Positions 8,458 through 17,373 of a DNA stretch of 64,000 bases are shown here, piece by piece. Below the pieces are notes generated by a model. The model ran no database searches. It was not told the origin of the DNA and saw nothing but the letters and a program-made list of their open reading frames with translations. This DNA comes from Oscillospiraceae bacterium (GTDB lineage Bacteria; Bacillota; Clostridia; Oscillospirales; Oscillospiraceae). The DNA is taken from NCBI GenBank assembly GCA_022804995.1, contig JAAWUC010000001.1, positions 1 through 64,000 on the forward strand, given 5' to 3'. The first letter of the stretch is position 1; every line of letters starts with the position of its first letter. A program made the translations under genes and the position numbers.

Positions 8458-11340
8458 TCAGCCGCCCATCAGGCCGGCCAGAGTAGAGCTCTGGGAGTTC
8501 ATCTGGTTGATGAGAACCTCCAGCTTGCTGAACATGCTGGTGTAGCGGTCCACCTGGCTCTCCAGCTTATCCTGCCATTTCTCAATCTCGTTGCTGATAT
8601 TGTCGATCTGCTTCTGCCACTCGTTATCCAGCAGAGACAGAGAGTTGAGGGGGGTACCGGCCTGCTGGACCAGAATACCCTTGGTGCTGCCGGTCAGTCC
8701 GGCGTAGCGGTCCAGCTGGGTCTTCAGGCCCTGCATAATGCCGTTGCTGGCGCCGCCGTCCTCGCTGCTCCGGGTGAAGAGATCTGCCACCTCGTCGGGA
8801 TCCTTCTCCAGCGCCGCCCGAAGCTTGCTCTCGTCGAGAGTGATGGTTGTGGAGTTGTCCACGGAGGAGAAGGAGGAGCTGATGCCGATCTTCGAGAGAA
8901 GGGCAGAGTCCATTCCGCTGGGCTCAAACACGTCCCGCATCCGCTCATAGAGGCTGCGCAGGTTGTTGTCGGCAAAGAGGATGCCCTGCTTAGCCTTCTC
9001 CTCATAGACCTTGATCTCGTTCTCGCTCATGCTGGCCCTCTGCTCCTCGGTGAGGGGCTCGTAATCCTTCAGCGTCCCGCTGGAGCTCTTGGCGGGCATT
9101 GTGGCGTAGGCCTTGCGGATCTCCGACATCATCTCGTTGTAGTCGGTGATCATATCCTTCACCGCGTCCACAATCTTGTCGGCGTCGGTGCTGGTCTGGA
9201 AGGTGACGTCCTCGTCAACGCCTCCGGCATAGTTCTCGTTGAAGGTCCCCTTGAAGTTGATGGTCAGACCGTCGATGTCCACGCTGTTGGAGCCCCTGGT
9301 GAGCTCCTTCTCCACACCGTCCACCGTGACCTTGAATTTGGCATCCTGGCCGGGAGTGTAGTCGATCCCGGGTCCGTACCCCTCCTGGAGTTCAAGGTCA
9401 ACGCGCCCGACCGTGTCGCTGTCCGCCCACATCTCAAAGTCGACTTTTGTGCCGTTTTTATTGGTTATTTCCAGCTGGCCCGTGTACTTATTGTAGGAGG
9501 CGGTGCCGCTGTTAAAGATAGTTGCGTTTAATTTGTCAACGACATCCTCAATTGTGGCGTCCTTCCCAACCGCAAAGGAGTAGTCCAAGCCGTCCTCGGA
9601 CAATTTGAAATGAACCTTTTGTCCGTCCAGCCAGGGCGCGCCATAGGCCTCGCCAAAGTTCTCTTTGCTGTGGTCGCTGGGCTCCGTCGATCCAAAGATG
9701 GCAGCGGCCAGGCCGCCCTTCTCAATTTCGATGCCGTTCTCGGAGCCGGTCTCCTTGCTGGTGAACACAAACTGGCGGGTGGTCCGGGAGAAGCTGACCT
9801 TCACACCGGCCTCGCTGTTGGAGTTGATGTCGTTCATGATGTCGGAGAGCCTGGCGTCCTCGCTATACCGGCCAATGAGCTCTCCATTGATCCGGAACTC
9901 ATAGAGGGGCTTGCCAGTTTTCTCATCCGTCATCGGGTGGCCAAGGCTGTCCGTCGCGATCTTCACATCCTTGAGCGCGCCATCCTTCAGCAGATCCTTC
10001 AGGCTGCTGCCGGTATTGAGGTAGTTGGTGGCGCTCCGGCCAATGCCCAGCGTCTCGCCTGTGCTGGTGTTGATGAGCAGGTTGGACCCGTCCTGGACGG
10101 AGAACTCCAGCTGGAGGCCGCCGTCCGTGGCCTTGTTCTCCACCTTGAGCTTGTCACCGAAAGCCTTTTTCACGCTGTCCTGGAGCATTGAGGTGTAGGT
10201 CCCGGCAATCTCGTCCACAGAATCCACCGTCTTGGTTTCGCCCTGCTTGGTGACGGTGTACTTGTCCTTATCCAGCTTGCTGGTGTCATAGACATAGTTA
10301 ATATTCCCGTACTTATCCTTCACGGTGGAGGGCATAGTAAGGGTATACTTCCCATCCTTCTCCTCAATCTTGGGCATCTGGATGGTCTTGGTGACGCCGT
10401 CCACATTGATGTTGAAGGATTTCCCGGACAGGTACTCGTAGGCCTTGAGCTCCTTGGTAAGCTTGGTGTTCTCCCCTATCTCGAAGCTGTCCACCCGCTT
10501 ATCCTCGTCCTCCAGGTCCCCCAGGTTCAGGGTGTCGCTGATGGAATCGCTGGCGGAGGCAATATAGACCTTGTTGCCGGCATTCCCCTTGTCGTAGAAG
10601 CTGATGGATTCCCCCTCCACCTTCACGCCGATGCGCTCGCTGGCGGACACGGACTCGCCGCTGGAGAGCGTAATCTTCTGATCGGACAGCTTCTCCTCGA
10701 TCATCGCGCCTATCCGTCTGGCTTTCTCCTCCTGGGTGAGGGGCTTGCCCGTTTCATCCGTATCCGGAATCCGGTCGCTCACCTCGTCGAAGCTGATGCT
10801 CACGTTCTTGCTGCCGTAGTTGAAGCTCATGGAGCCGCTGAGGGTGCCCAGCTCCACCGTCTGGTCAAACTTCATGCTGCCCTCGGCTGTGACCGCGTTG
10901 CCGCCGTCTCCCTTCAGGCCGGCATCCCCTGTCTTGACGGTGTACCGGGCGGCGGTGGCCAGCTGGCTGACGCCGTTGAGCACCACATCGCTGTCGGTGC
11001 GGCCGCTGGCCGTCACCTTCTCCCCGTTCTTCCCCTGTGCCGCCACCTTGACAGCGCTGCGGAAAAACGCGGAGCTCATCAGGTTGGTGGAAGAGGTATA
11101 GGACGCGTACTTGCTGGAAAAAGCCGTCATCTTCGCGATGATGCTGCGATAGGACTCCTGCTTCCACTGGATCTTGGTGGCCTTGTTGTTCAGGCCAAGA
11201 ATCTTGTTCTGATAGCTCTGAACCAGGCTTTCAATCATTCCCTCGGTATCCATGCCGCTGGCCAGACCGCTGATAATATTGGCGCTGTTGTACAGGCCGC
11301 TGACACCGCTGCTGCCGCGGACGCCGCCGATAGATGCCAT
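8458..11340 (-). CDS. fliD: Flagellar filament capping protein FliD, unusually long (960 aa)
   Basis: N-terminus NIISGLASGMDTEGMIESLVQSYQNKI and C-terminus FSKLEVLINQMNSQSSTLAGLM are FliD-like; adjacent to fliS. Confidence 0.93.
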   Translation of the reverse strand: MASIGGVRGSSGVSGLYNSANIISGLASGMDTEGMIESLVQSYQNKILGLNNKATKIQWKQESYRSIIAKMTAFSSKYASYTSSTNLMSSAFFRSAVKVAAQGKNGEKVTASGRTDSDVVLNGVSQLATAARYTVKTGDAGLKGDGGNAVTAEGSMKFDQTVELGTLSGSMSFNYGSKNVSISFDEVSDRIPDTDETGKPLTQEEKARRIGAMIEEKLSDQKITLSSGESVSASERIGVKVEGESISFYDKGNAGNKVYIASASDSISDTLNLGDLEDEDKRVDSFEIGENTKLTKELKAYEYLSGKSFNINVDGVTKTIQMPKIEEKDGKYTLTMPSTVKDKYGNINYVYDTSKLDKDKYTVTKQGETKTVDSVDEIAGTYTSMLQDSVKKAFGDKLKVENKATDGGLQLEFSVQDGSNLLINTSTGETLGIGRSATNYLNTGSSLKDLLKDGALKDVKIATDSLGHPMTDEKTGKPLYEFRINGELIGRYSEDARLSDIMNDINSNSEAGVKVSFSRTTRQFVFTSKETGSENGIEIEKGGLAAAIFGSTEPSDHSKENFGEAYGAPWLDGQKVHFKLSEDGLDYSFAVGKDATIEDVVDKLNATIFNSGTASYNKYTGQLEITNKNGTKVDFEMWADSDTVGRVDLELQEGYGPGIDYTPGQDAKFKVTVDGVEKELTRGSNSVDIDGLTINFKGTFNENYAGGVDEDVTFQTSTDADKIVDAVKDMITDYNEMMSEIRKAYATMPAKSSSGTLKDYEPLTEEQRASMSENEIKVYEEKAKQGILFADNNLRSLYERMRDVFEPSGMDSALLSKIGISSSFSSVDNSTTITLDESKLRAALEKDPDEVADLFTRSSEDGGASNGIMQGLKTQLDRYAGLTGSTKGILVQQAGTPLNSLSLLDNEWQKQIDNISNEIEKWQDKLESQVDRYTSMFSKLEVLINQMNSQSSTLAGLMGG

Positions 11341-11429
11341 GTCAATCTCTCCTTTATATCAAAATGTGGGTGGGGATAAATTACTTTTTGAAAATTTCCA
11401 GAAAAAAAGGAATCTCACTCTGTACTTTT

Positions 11430-11456
11430 TTATCGTCACGTAGTATAGTAAAGTTA
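11430..11456 (-). promoter_or_regulatory. Sigma-28-type promoter for fliD
   Basis: Minus strand TAAC-N15-GACGATAA, one mismatch in each element versus TAAA-N15-GCCGATAA. Confidence 0.65.
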
Positions 11457-11494
11457 AGAGTTCACAAAAAGATTTTACAAGCGGAGGGGATATT

Positions 11495-12265
11495 TTGTCT
11501 GCTGTCATTGCCATTACCAATCAAAAGGGCGGCGTCGGGAAGACGACTACATCCTGCGCCCTGCTGGCCGGCCTGCGCCAGATGGGAAGCCGGGTCCTGG
11601 GCGTGGATCTGGACCCCCAGGGGAGCCTGGGCTTCTGCCTGGGTCTGGACATCGACAACTGCGCCACGGTCTACGACGTGATGAAGGGCGCGAAGTCCAT
11701 CAAGGAGGTCATTCTGCCCTCGGAGTGCGGGGATATCCTGCCCTCCAACATCCTGCTGTCCGGCGCGGAGCTGGAGTTCAACCGCCCGGGCCGGGAGTTC
11801 CTGCTCAAGAGCGCCCTGGAGGAGGTCCGGGACGACTACGACTATATCATCGTGGACACGCCGCCGGCGCTGAATGTGCTGACGGTGAACGCCTACGTGG
11901 TGGCCGACGGGCTGGTGATCCCCATGGCCCCGGAGATTCTCAGCCTGCTGGGCGTCTCCCAGATTCGGGAAACCATCGACACCGTGCGCCGCTGCTACAA
12001 CTCCCGGCTGAAGGTGCTGGGCATCCTTCTCAACAAGTACAACCAGCGCTTCACCCTCAACCGGGAGGTGCTGGACATGGCCGGGCAGATTGCCGCCCAG
12101 CTGGACACCAAGGTCTTTGAGGCCAAGGTCCGCACCAGCGTCTCCGTGGCGGAGGCCCCCGCCCACGGGGAGAGCGTTCTCACCTACGCCCCCTCCTCCA
12201 AGCCGGCGGAGGACTTCCGCACCCTTATCGGCGAGATTATCCGGGAGTTCGGGCCCTCCTTTTAG
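11495..12265 (+). CDS. ParA/Soj-family ATPase
   Basis: TTG start after GGAGGGG; deviant Walker A KGGVGKTTT, switch DLDPQGSLG, DYIIVDTPPAL. Confidence 0.95.
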   Translation: MSAVIAITNQKGGVGKTTTSCALLAGLRQMGSRVLGVDLDPQGSLGFCLGLDIDNCATVYDVMKGAKSIKEVILPSECGDILPSNILLSGAELEFNRPGREFLLKSALEEVRDDYDYIIVDTPPALNVLTVNAYVVADGLVIPMAPEILSLLGVSQIRETIDTVRRCYNSRLKVLGILLNKYNQRFTLNREVLDMAGQIAAQLDTKVFEAKVRTSVSVAEAPAHGESVLTYAPSSKPAEDFRTLIGEIIREFGPSF

Positions 12266-12314
12266 TCTGCCCGGCGCATCCCCAGACCATTACTGCTAAG
12301 GAGAGAACACGACC

Positions 12315-13094
12315 ATGGCAACAGCGAAGAAAGGCTCGAAAAGCAACAAGACGGCCCACGTCCTCAATCTGTTGGCCCCCAACGGCGAGAAGGAGCGGGA
12401 GAGCGCCGAGGTCCGGCCGGAGCCGGCCGGGGACGGCGAGGCCCCCGCGGAGGATACGGCGGCGGAGGCCGCGCCCGCGCCGGCCCACCGCCCGCTGACA
12501 CCCCCTATTCTGGAGGTGGCCCGAGCCAATGACGAGCAGATATCCCTGCAAATCAAGGACGCCCTGGAGAGCGCCCTGGAGGCCGAGGCGGAGGAGTCCG
12601 CTCCGGTACCGGAGCCCCAGCCGGAGCCAGAACCCGCTCCGCCGGAACCCCGGCCCGTGATTCTGGAGGAGGAGCCCCAGCCCGCGCCTATGCCGGAGCC
12701 CATCCCCCAGCCGGAACCGGAGCCCGAGCCCGAGCCCGCGCCTGTACCGGCCCCAGAGCCGGAACCCGCGCCCCAGCCCGCGCCCGTTTCCGCTTCCGCG
12801 CCTCAGCCGAACCCGGACGATCTGGTGGTGGTCAACATTATGGAGGCTCTGGTGGAGGAGAAATCCCCCCGGTATATTAGTATGTTCGGACTGTGCTCCT
12901 GTGAACGGTGCGCCGCCGATGTGCGGGCGCTGACGCTGACCAATCTCCAGCCGGCCTATGTGGTGGTCCCCCGGAGGGAGGTCCACGCCATGCTCACCAT
13001 CTACGAGAGCCGCTTCAACAGCACCATCTTCGCCCAGCTGACCCGCTCCTGCAAGGTGGTCATGGACAGCCCCCGCCACAATCAAAAGAAATAG
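12315..13094 (+). CDS. ComFB-family protein with basic N-terminus and Pro/Glu/Ala-rich linker
   Basis: C-terminal [12 protein letters not shown]...[27 protein letters not shown] is the ComFB signature; N-terminus [22 protein letters not shown]. Confidence 0.85.
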   Translation: MATAKKGSKSNKTAHVLNLLAPNGEKERESAEVRPEPAGDGEAPAEDTAAEAAPAPAHRPLTPPILEVARANDEQISLQIKDALESALEAEAEESAPVPEPQPEPEPAPPEPRPVILEEEPQPAPMPEPIPQPEPEPEPEPAPVPAPEPEPAPQPAPVSASAPQPNPDDLVVVNIMEALVEEKSPRYISMFGLCSCERCAADVRALTLTNLQPAYVVVPRREVHAMLTIYESRFNSTIFAQLTRSCKVVMDSPRHNQKK

Positions 13095-13102
13095 ATCATG
13101 GA

Positions 13103-13139
13103 AAACGGACCGGCCGCGTAAAACGCGGCCGGTCCGTTT
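13103..13139. terminator. Bidirectional terminator between comFB-like gene and EAL/HDOD gene
   Basis: AAACGGACCGGCCGCG-taaaa-CGCGGCCGGTCCGTTT with T runs on both sides. Confidence 0.85.
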
Positions 13140-13162
13140 GTTCCGTCTATCGAATGATCGGA

Positions 13163-14458
13163 TCAGCCCTCCGGCCGTTCCTCCCCGGCGTCCTCCGCCG
13201 GCGGGAGGCCGCTGCTGCTGTCCATCAGCTGGCGCCAGATGGTGCTGACCTCCTCCAGACACCGGAAATAGGTGTCCGTCAGGCGGTCCAGAGGGATGCC
13301 CAGCTCTCCCGCCAGAGAGTCAATCGCATTCCAGTCCGCCTGCTCGTAGCTGAGGACCAGATCGTAAAGCAGCCCGCACCGGCCCTCGTGGCGGAGCAGG
13401 GCGTTTTTGACCTCCTGGGAGATGGGGATCTCCTCCAAAATCTCCTCCAGGGGCGCGGCGATGAGGAAATTGAGGGTGGAGAACATGCCCAGCAGATAGG
13501 CGTCGTTGCGCTGGATGGGCATATTTTTGGCGTACTTCATCAGCTCGCCGCAGAAGGTGGCCCGCATGAAGGAGGTCTTGAGGAACACCTCCTGGCTGGC
13601 ATCCATCTCCCCCTCGTTGCCGGAGCCCATGAGGTAGATCCACTGCCGCAGCTGCCCAATCCCCAGGACCATGATGGCCTGGTGGACGTCGGTGGCCCGG
13701 TTGCGCAGGGCGAAGTAGGCGGAGTTGACAATCTTCAGCAGGCTGTAGGTCAGGGTGGCGTCCATGGCGATGATCTGCTCGATCTCCTCCACATCCGGCT
13801 CGTCCTTGGTAATCGCCATCATCAGGCGGAAGAAGTTGCTCTGGAGGTAGCTGCTGGAGTGGACCGTGGTGAACATCTGCTCCGCCACATACTTCCCCTC
13901 CATGGCGTCCACCCCCATGATGAACGCCTTCTGGTAGAGAATTTCGTCGTCTACCCCCACTGCGATGCACTGCTTGCCCGTACTGTGGGCCATCTCCACA
14001 ATGTTGCGGATGCTGCTGTCGTTGGTGGTGGCGAAGTTGATTTTGATATAGTCGAACTTGTCGAGAATGGAGATATAGCGGGGGGAGAACTGGAACTCAT
14101 TGGCCGCTACCTTGTACCCATTCTGGGAGTACCGCTCCACGAAGCGCATGGCCAGGGGGTGGATAATGACGCTGTCGTCCACCTGGATGACCAGATCGCT
14201 GGGGTTGAAGAGCTTAGGCGCCTGCTTCATGAGCAGGTTGGTGGTAAAGGTCATGAAGTTCAGCGCCCCCTTCAGGGAGCGGTCCGTGTTCTGAGTGAGA
14301 AAATTGTAGATGGTGTCCGCGGCGGCGAAATCCTGGCCGCCGCCCTCGTCGCCGTAGGCGTTGTTCTCGCCGTGGTAGCGGATCTCATAGCCGATAGCCC
14401 GACCCTGCAAATCCTTGATGGGCTGCCGGACAATATACTTGCTGCGATTGCCTGCCAT
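13163..14458 (-). CDS. EAL-HDOD protein with apparently degenerate EAL domain
   Basis: RQPIKDLQGRAIGYEIRYHG..., KVAANEFQFSPRY...DYIKINF (EAL fold) then HDOD region (IIAMDATLTYSLLKIVNSAYF...). Confidence 0.88.
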   Translation of the reverse strand: MAGNRSKYIVRQPIKDLQGRAIGYEIRYHGENNAYGDEGGGQDFAAADTIYNFLTQNTDRSLKGALNFMTFTTNLLMKQAPKLFNPSDLVIQVDDSVIIHPLAMRFVERYSQNGYKVAANEFQFSPRYISILDKFDYIKINFATTNDSSIRNIVEMAHSTGKQCIAVGVDDEILYQKAFIMGVDAMEGKYVAEQMFTTVHSSSYLQSNFFRLMMAITKDEPDVEEIEQIIAMDATLTYSLLKIVNSAYFALRNRATDVHQAIMVLGIGQLRQWIYLMGSGNEGEMDASQEVFLKTSFMRATFCGELMKYAKNMPIQRNDAYLLGMFSTLNFLIAAPLEEILEEIPISQEVKNALLRHEGRCGLLYDLVLSYEQADWNAIDSLAGELGIPLDRLTDTYFRCLEEVSTIWRQLMDSSSGLPPAEDAGEERPEG

Positions 14459-14473
14459 AACCGTCTCCCTTCC

Positions 14474-15412
14474 TTAGTCGGGCATTTTTTTCATAGCCGC
14501 GTGGATGAGGAGGTGGTCCATCACATCCACCAGATGGCCGATCTCCGGCTTGGTCAGCTGTTCGTCCGCGCCCAGCTGCCGGCCCTTGATGCGCATCTCC
14601 TCACTGATGAGGGAGGAGAAGATGATCAGGGGAATCACCTTGAAGCGGCTACTGTCCTTGACCAGCTTGGTCAGCCGGTGGCCGTCCATCTGGGGCATCT
14701 CAATGTCGGTGATAATCAGCGCGACGGCGCTCTCCAAATCTGCGCTCTCGGGCAGGGCGTTGAGCCCATCCCACAGCTCCTGTCCGTTGGGATACATCCG
14801 CAGATTGACATAGCCCGCCTTCTTCAGGGAGTTCTCGATCATCTTGGAGAGGAGGACGGAGTCCTCGGCAATCCAAATGGGCTGGTCGTTGCGCACCCGG
14901 GGGCCCAGGGAGTCGATCTCCTCCACCTGGATGGAGGTTTCCGGGGCAATCTCCGCCACGATCCGCTCAAAGTCCAGAATAGTCACCAGGTCCCCGTCGC
15001 ACTGGGCGATGCCGGTGGCCACCCCCTCCGCCCCGCCGGAGACAGCCTTGTCCGGCTTGCGGATGTCGGTCCAGGAGATGCGGCTGATGCGCACCACCGA
15101 GTGGACCCGGAAGGCGATGAACATCTTGTTGAAGTTGGTGATAATAAAGATGTCCTTGGCCCCCTTCTCCCCAGGCACGCCGTTGAGGTACCGGGGCAGA
15201 TCCACCACCGTGAGCACCTCGTCCCTGGGCTTGAAGATGCCCTCCACCGCCGCGTGGGCGTGGGGCATGGGCTTGACGGGCGCGGAGATCATGATCTCCT
15301 TGACCTTTGCCACATTGATGCCGTAGAGGTTCCCGTCAATGGTAAACTCCATGATCTCGATCTCATTGGTGCCGGATTCCAGCAGGATCCCGCTGTTGTG
15401 CGCCTCAGCCAT
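14474..15412 (-). CDS. cheV: Chemotaxis protein CheV (CheW domain plus receiver)
   Basis: CheW-like N-terminus (IMEFTIDGNLYGINVAKVKEIM...) and receiver domain (WIAEDSVLL..., LIITDIEMPQMDG). ATG 15412 preceded by AGGAG. Confidence 0.92.
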   Translation of the reverse strand: MAEAHNSGILLESGTNEIEIMEFTIDGNLYGINVAKVKEIMISAPVKPMPHAHAAVEGIFKPRDEVLTVVDLPRYLNGVPGEKGAKDIFIITNFNKMFIAFRVHSVVRISRISWTDIRKPDKAVSGGAEGVATGIAQCDGDLVTILDFERIVAEIAPETSIQVEEIDSLGPRVRNDQPIWIAEDSVLLSKMIENSLKKAGYVNLRMYPNGQELWDGLNALPESADLESAVALIITDIEMPQMDGHRLTKLVKDSSRFKVIPLIIFSSLISEEMRIKGRQLGADEQLTKPEIGHLVDVMDHLLIHAAMKKMPD

Positions 15413-15450
15413 TGTCAACACTCCTATCTAAAAATCGTTTCCCTGACGGG

Positions 15451-15930
15451 TCAAAAGATGATGTCCTGCCTGCCGTAGGAGCGGATGCACCCCTGGCCGC
15501 TGGCCACGTCGAAAAGCAGCGTCCGCGCCACCGTCCCCCCCACGTGCTCCCCCAGGAGCTTGATCCCCTCCTGGCGCAGAATGGTGTGGACGCTCTCAAT
15601 GTTCCGCTGCCCGATGTTCCCCAGATTGCCGCCGCCGCTGACCTCAAACATCTTCGCGCCGCCGGCGATCTTGACCGTCACCCGGCTGCGGGAGGCCCCC
15701 TGGGCCTCCATCTGCCGCAGTGTCTCCCGGATACCGGTGTCTGCGTACTTCATGGGATTCTTCCTGCCCGGCTCCATGTTCAGCGGGAGCATAATATGCA
15801 GAAGAGCGGAAACCTTGGTCCTGGTGTCCTGAAAGCACAGGCCGATGCAGGAGCCCAGGGCGTAGGTGATGAGGATGCCGCTCTTCGCGATCTTCATATC
15901 CGCGATCCCTACCGTAATTTTCTCGTTCAT
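15451..15930 (-). CDS. cheD: Chemotaxis glutamine deamidase CheD
   Basis: LITYALGSCIGLCFQD and HIMLP motifs; overlaps cheC. Confidence 0.95.
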   Translation of the reverse strand: MNEKITVGIADMKIAKSGILITYALGSCIGLCFQDTRTKVSALLHIMLPLNMEPGRKNPMKYADTGIRETLRQMEAQGASRSRVTVKIAGGAKMFEVSGGGNLGNIGQRNIESVHTILRQEGIKLLGEHVGGTVARTLLFDVASGQGCIRSYGRQDIIF

Positions 15931-16550
15931 TCCAGGACGCCCAGCTTCTTGAGCAGAAAATTCAGCGACCGGATATCCGGCGAGAGCAGCAGGTGGCAGG
16001 GAACCTGCTTGTTATCGCACAGGAAGTTGCCTCCAATCGTCATCAGATAGTCGCTCATGTTGCCGATCTCCGCCATGGGGACCGCCAGAATGGCCCCCTG
16101 CATATCCACCGCGAAGGCCGGAACCGTCAGATCGATGGACACGCCGGACAGGCCCGACAGGGCGTTGATGAAGGCGGAGATGATGATGTTGCCCACCTCC
16201 ACCAATGTGGATTTGCCCAGCTCGTCCAGCTCCATGAAGTCCTTTACCTCCAGACGCAGCATGCTCTGGAGCACTAGGTTGATAAACTCCAGCTGCTGCA
16301 CGGAGAGCATAATGCCGTTCATCTGGCCGCCCATCCGCACCAGTACGCCGGCGGTCACCGCCTCCGGTCCGCCGATCCACTCAATGGCTTCGTTGTAGCC
16401 CATGATGCGCACCTCCGGCAGGGTAATGCGCACCTCCCGGCCCAGCATCGTGGACAGCGCCGTGGCCGCGTTGCCGGTGCCGATGCTGCCAATCTCACGC
16501 AGGGTGTCGATCTCCAGATTGGTCAGCTCGTCAAATCGCTTCAAGCCCAT
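15927..16550 (-). CDS. cheC: CheC-family CheY-P phosphatase
   Basis: LREIGSIGTGNAATALSTMLGREV and ELGKSTLVEVGNIIISAFINAL, the two CheC active-site repeats. Confidence 0.93.
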   Translation of the reverse strand: MGLKRFDELTNLEIDTLREIGSIGTGNAATALSTMLGREVRITLPEVRIMGYNEAIEWIGGPEAVTAGVLVRMGGQMNGIMLSVQQLEFINLVLQSMLRLEVKDFMELDELGKSTLVEVGNIIISAFINALSGLSGVSIDLTVPAFAVDMQGAILAVPMAEIGNMSDYLMTIGGNFLCDNKQVPCHLLLSPDIRSLNFLLKKLGVLE

Positions 16551-16574
16551 TCGCTCATCCGCCCTCCTTCTCAA

Positions 16575-17339
16575 TTAGCCCCGCAGGCCATTGATGGTGG
16601 TCTCAATCTCATCGGAGGTGAGCACCATCTTCAGCGCGTAGCTGTACGCCCGCTGGGACTCGATAACCTTGATGAATTCCTGCGCCATGTCGGTATTGCT
16701 CATCTCCAGCAGCCCCTGCTTGACCTGGCCGGTGCCCAGGTAGAGCTGGCCGTTGCGCTCGGTGGCCAGGAAGCGGGAGCTGTCCGCGTGCTGGAGCCCC
16801 TCCCGGATGGCGTAGTCGAACACCCCCAGCTCCAGAGGCGCCCCCCGGTTCTCCGGGTCGATGACAATAAAGTTCCCCTGGGGGTTGAGCACGCACCGGC
16901 CCTGGTTGTCGCTCAGCCGCCAGACCTCCGTAGGCTGGGGCTCCTCCCCGTCCTTCTCCGGCACCGCGTCCTCAGCGGGCGGGATGAAGAACTGGCTCAT
17001 ATAGAAGGACCCGTCCCGGGTGAAGGAGATCTCCTCGGTGGCTGGATCGTAGAGGGCGAAGAACCCGTCCCCGTCGATGGCGTAGTCGAAGTCCCGCCCG
17101 GTCTCCTTGTAGCCCCCGGAGGAGAAGTCCACCGTGGCCTGGATCATCCGGGTGCCGGTGCCCTTGGGCAGGCGCTCTCCGTCGATGCCCGCCACGTTTC
17201 GGTTCATCAGCTCTCCGAAAGCCGCTCGCTCCGCCCGGAAGCCGCTGGTGTTCACGTTGGCGATGTTGTTGGCCTGTACGTTCATGCGCAGCTGCTGCTG
17301 GTAGGCGCCCACCGCCGCGCTGTAAAAGGACATATTCAT
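16575..17339 (-). CDS. Flagellar rod/hook-basal body protein, FlgG/FlgF family
   Basis: ANNIANVNTSGFRAERA, DYAIDGDGFFAL and C-terminal SNTDMAQEFIKVIESQRAYSYALKMVLTSDE. Confidence 0.9.
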   Translation of the reverse strand: MNMSFYSAAVGAYQQQLRMNVQANNIANVNTSGFRAERAAFGELMNRNVAGIDGERLPKGTGTRMIQATVDFSSGGYKETGRDFDYAIDGDGFFALYDPATEEISFTRDGSFYMSQFFIPPAEDAVPEKDGEEPQPTEVWRLSDNQGRCVLNPQGNFIVIDPENRGAPLELGVFDYAIREGLQHADSSRFLATERNGQLYLGTGQVKQGLLEMSNTDMAQEFIKVIESQRAYSYALKMVLTSDEIETTINGLRG

Positions 17340-17373
17340 GGGGCAATCACACCTTTCTCCCGGTCAGGGGGCC

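Noticed and set aside
12908-15478. 856-aa plus-strand ORF
   Set aside because: Overlaps the comFB-like gene, then runs antisense to EAL/HDOD and cheV; no plausible start or domain.
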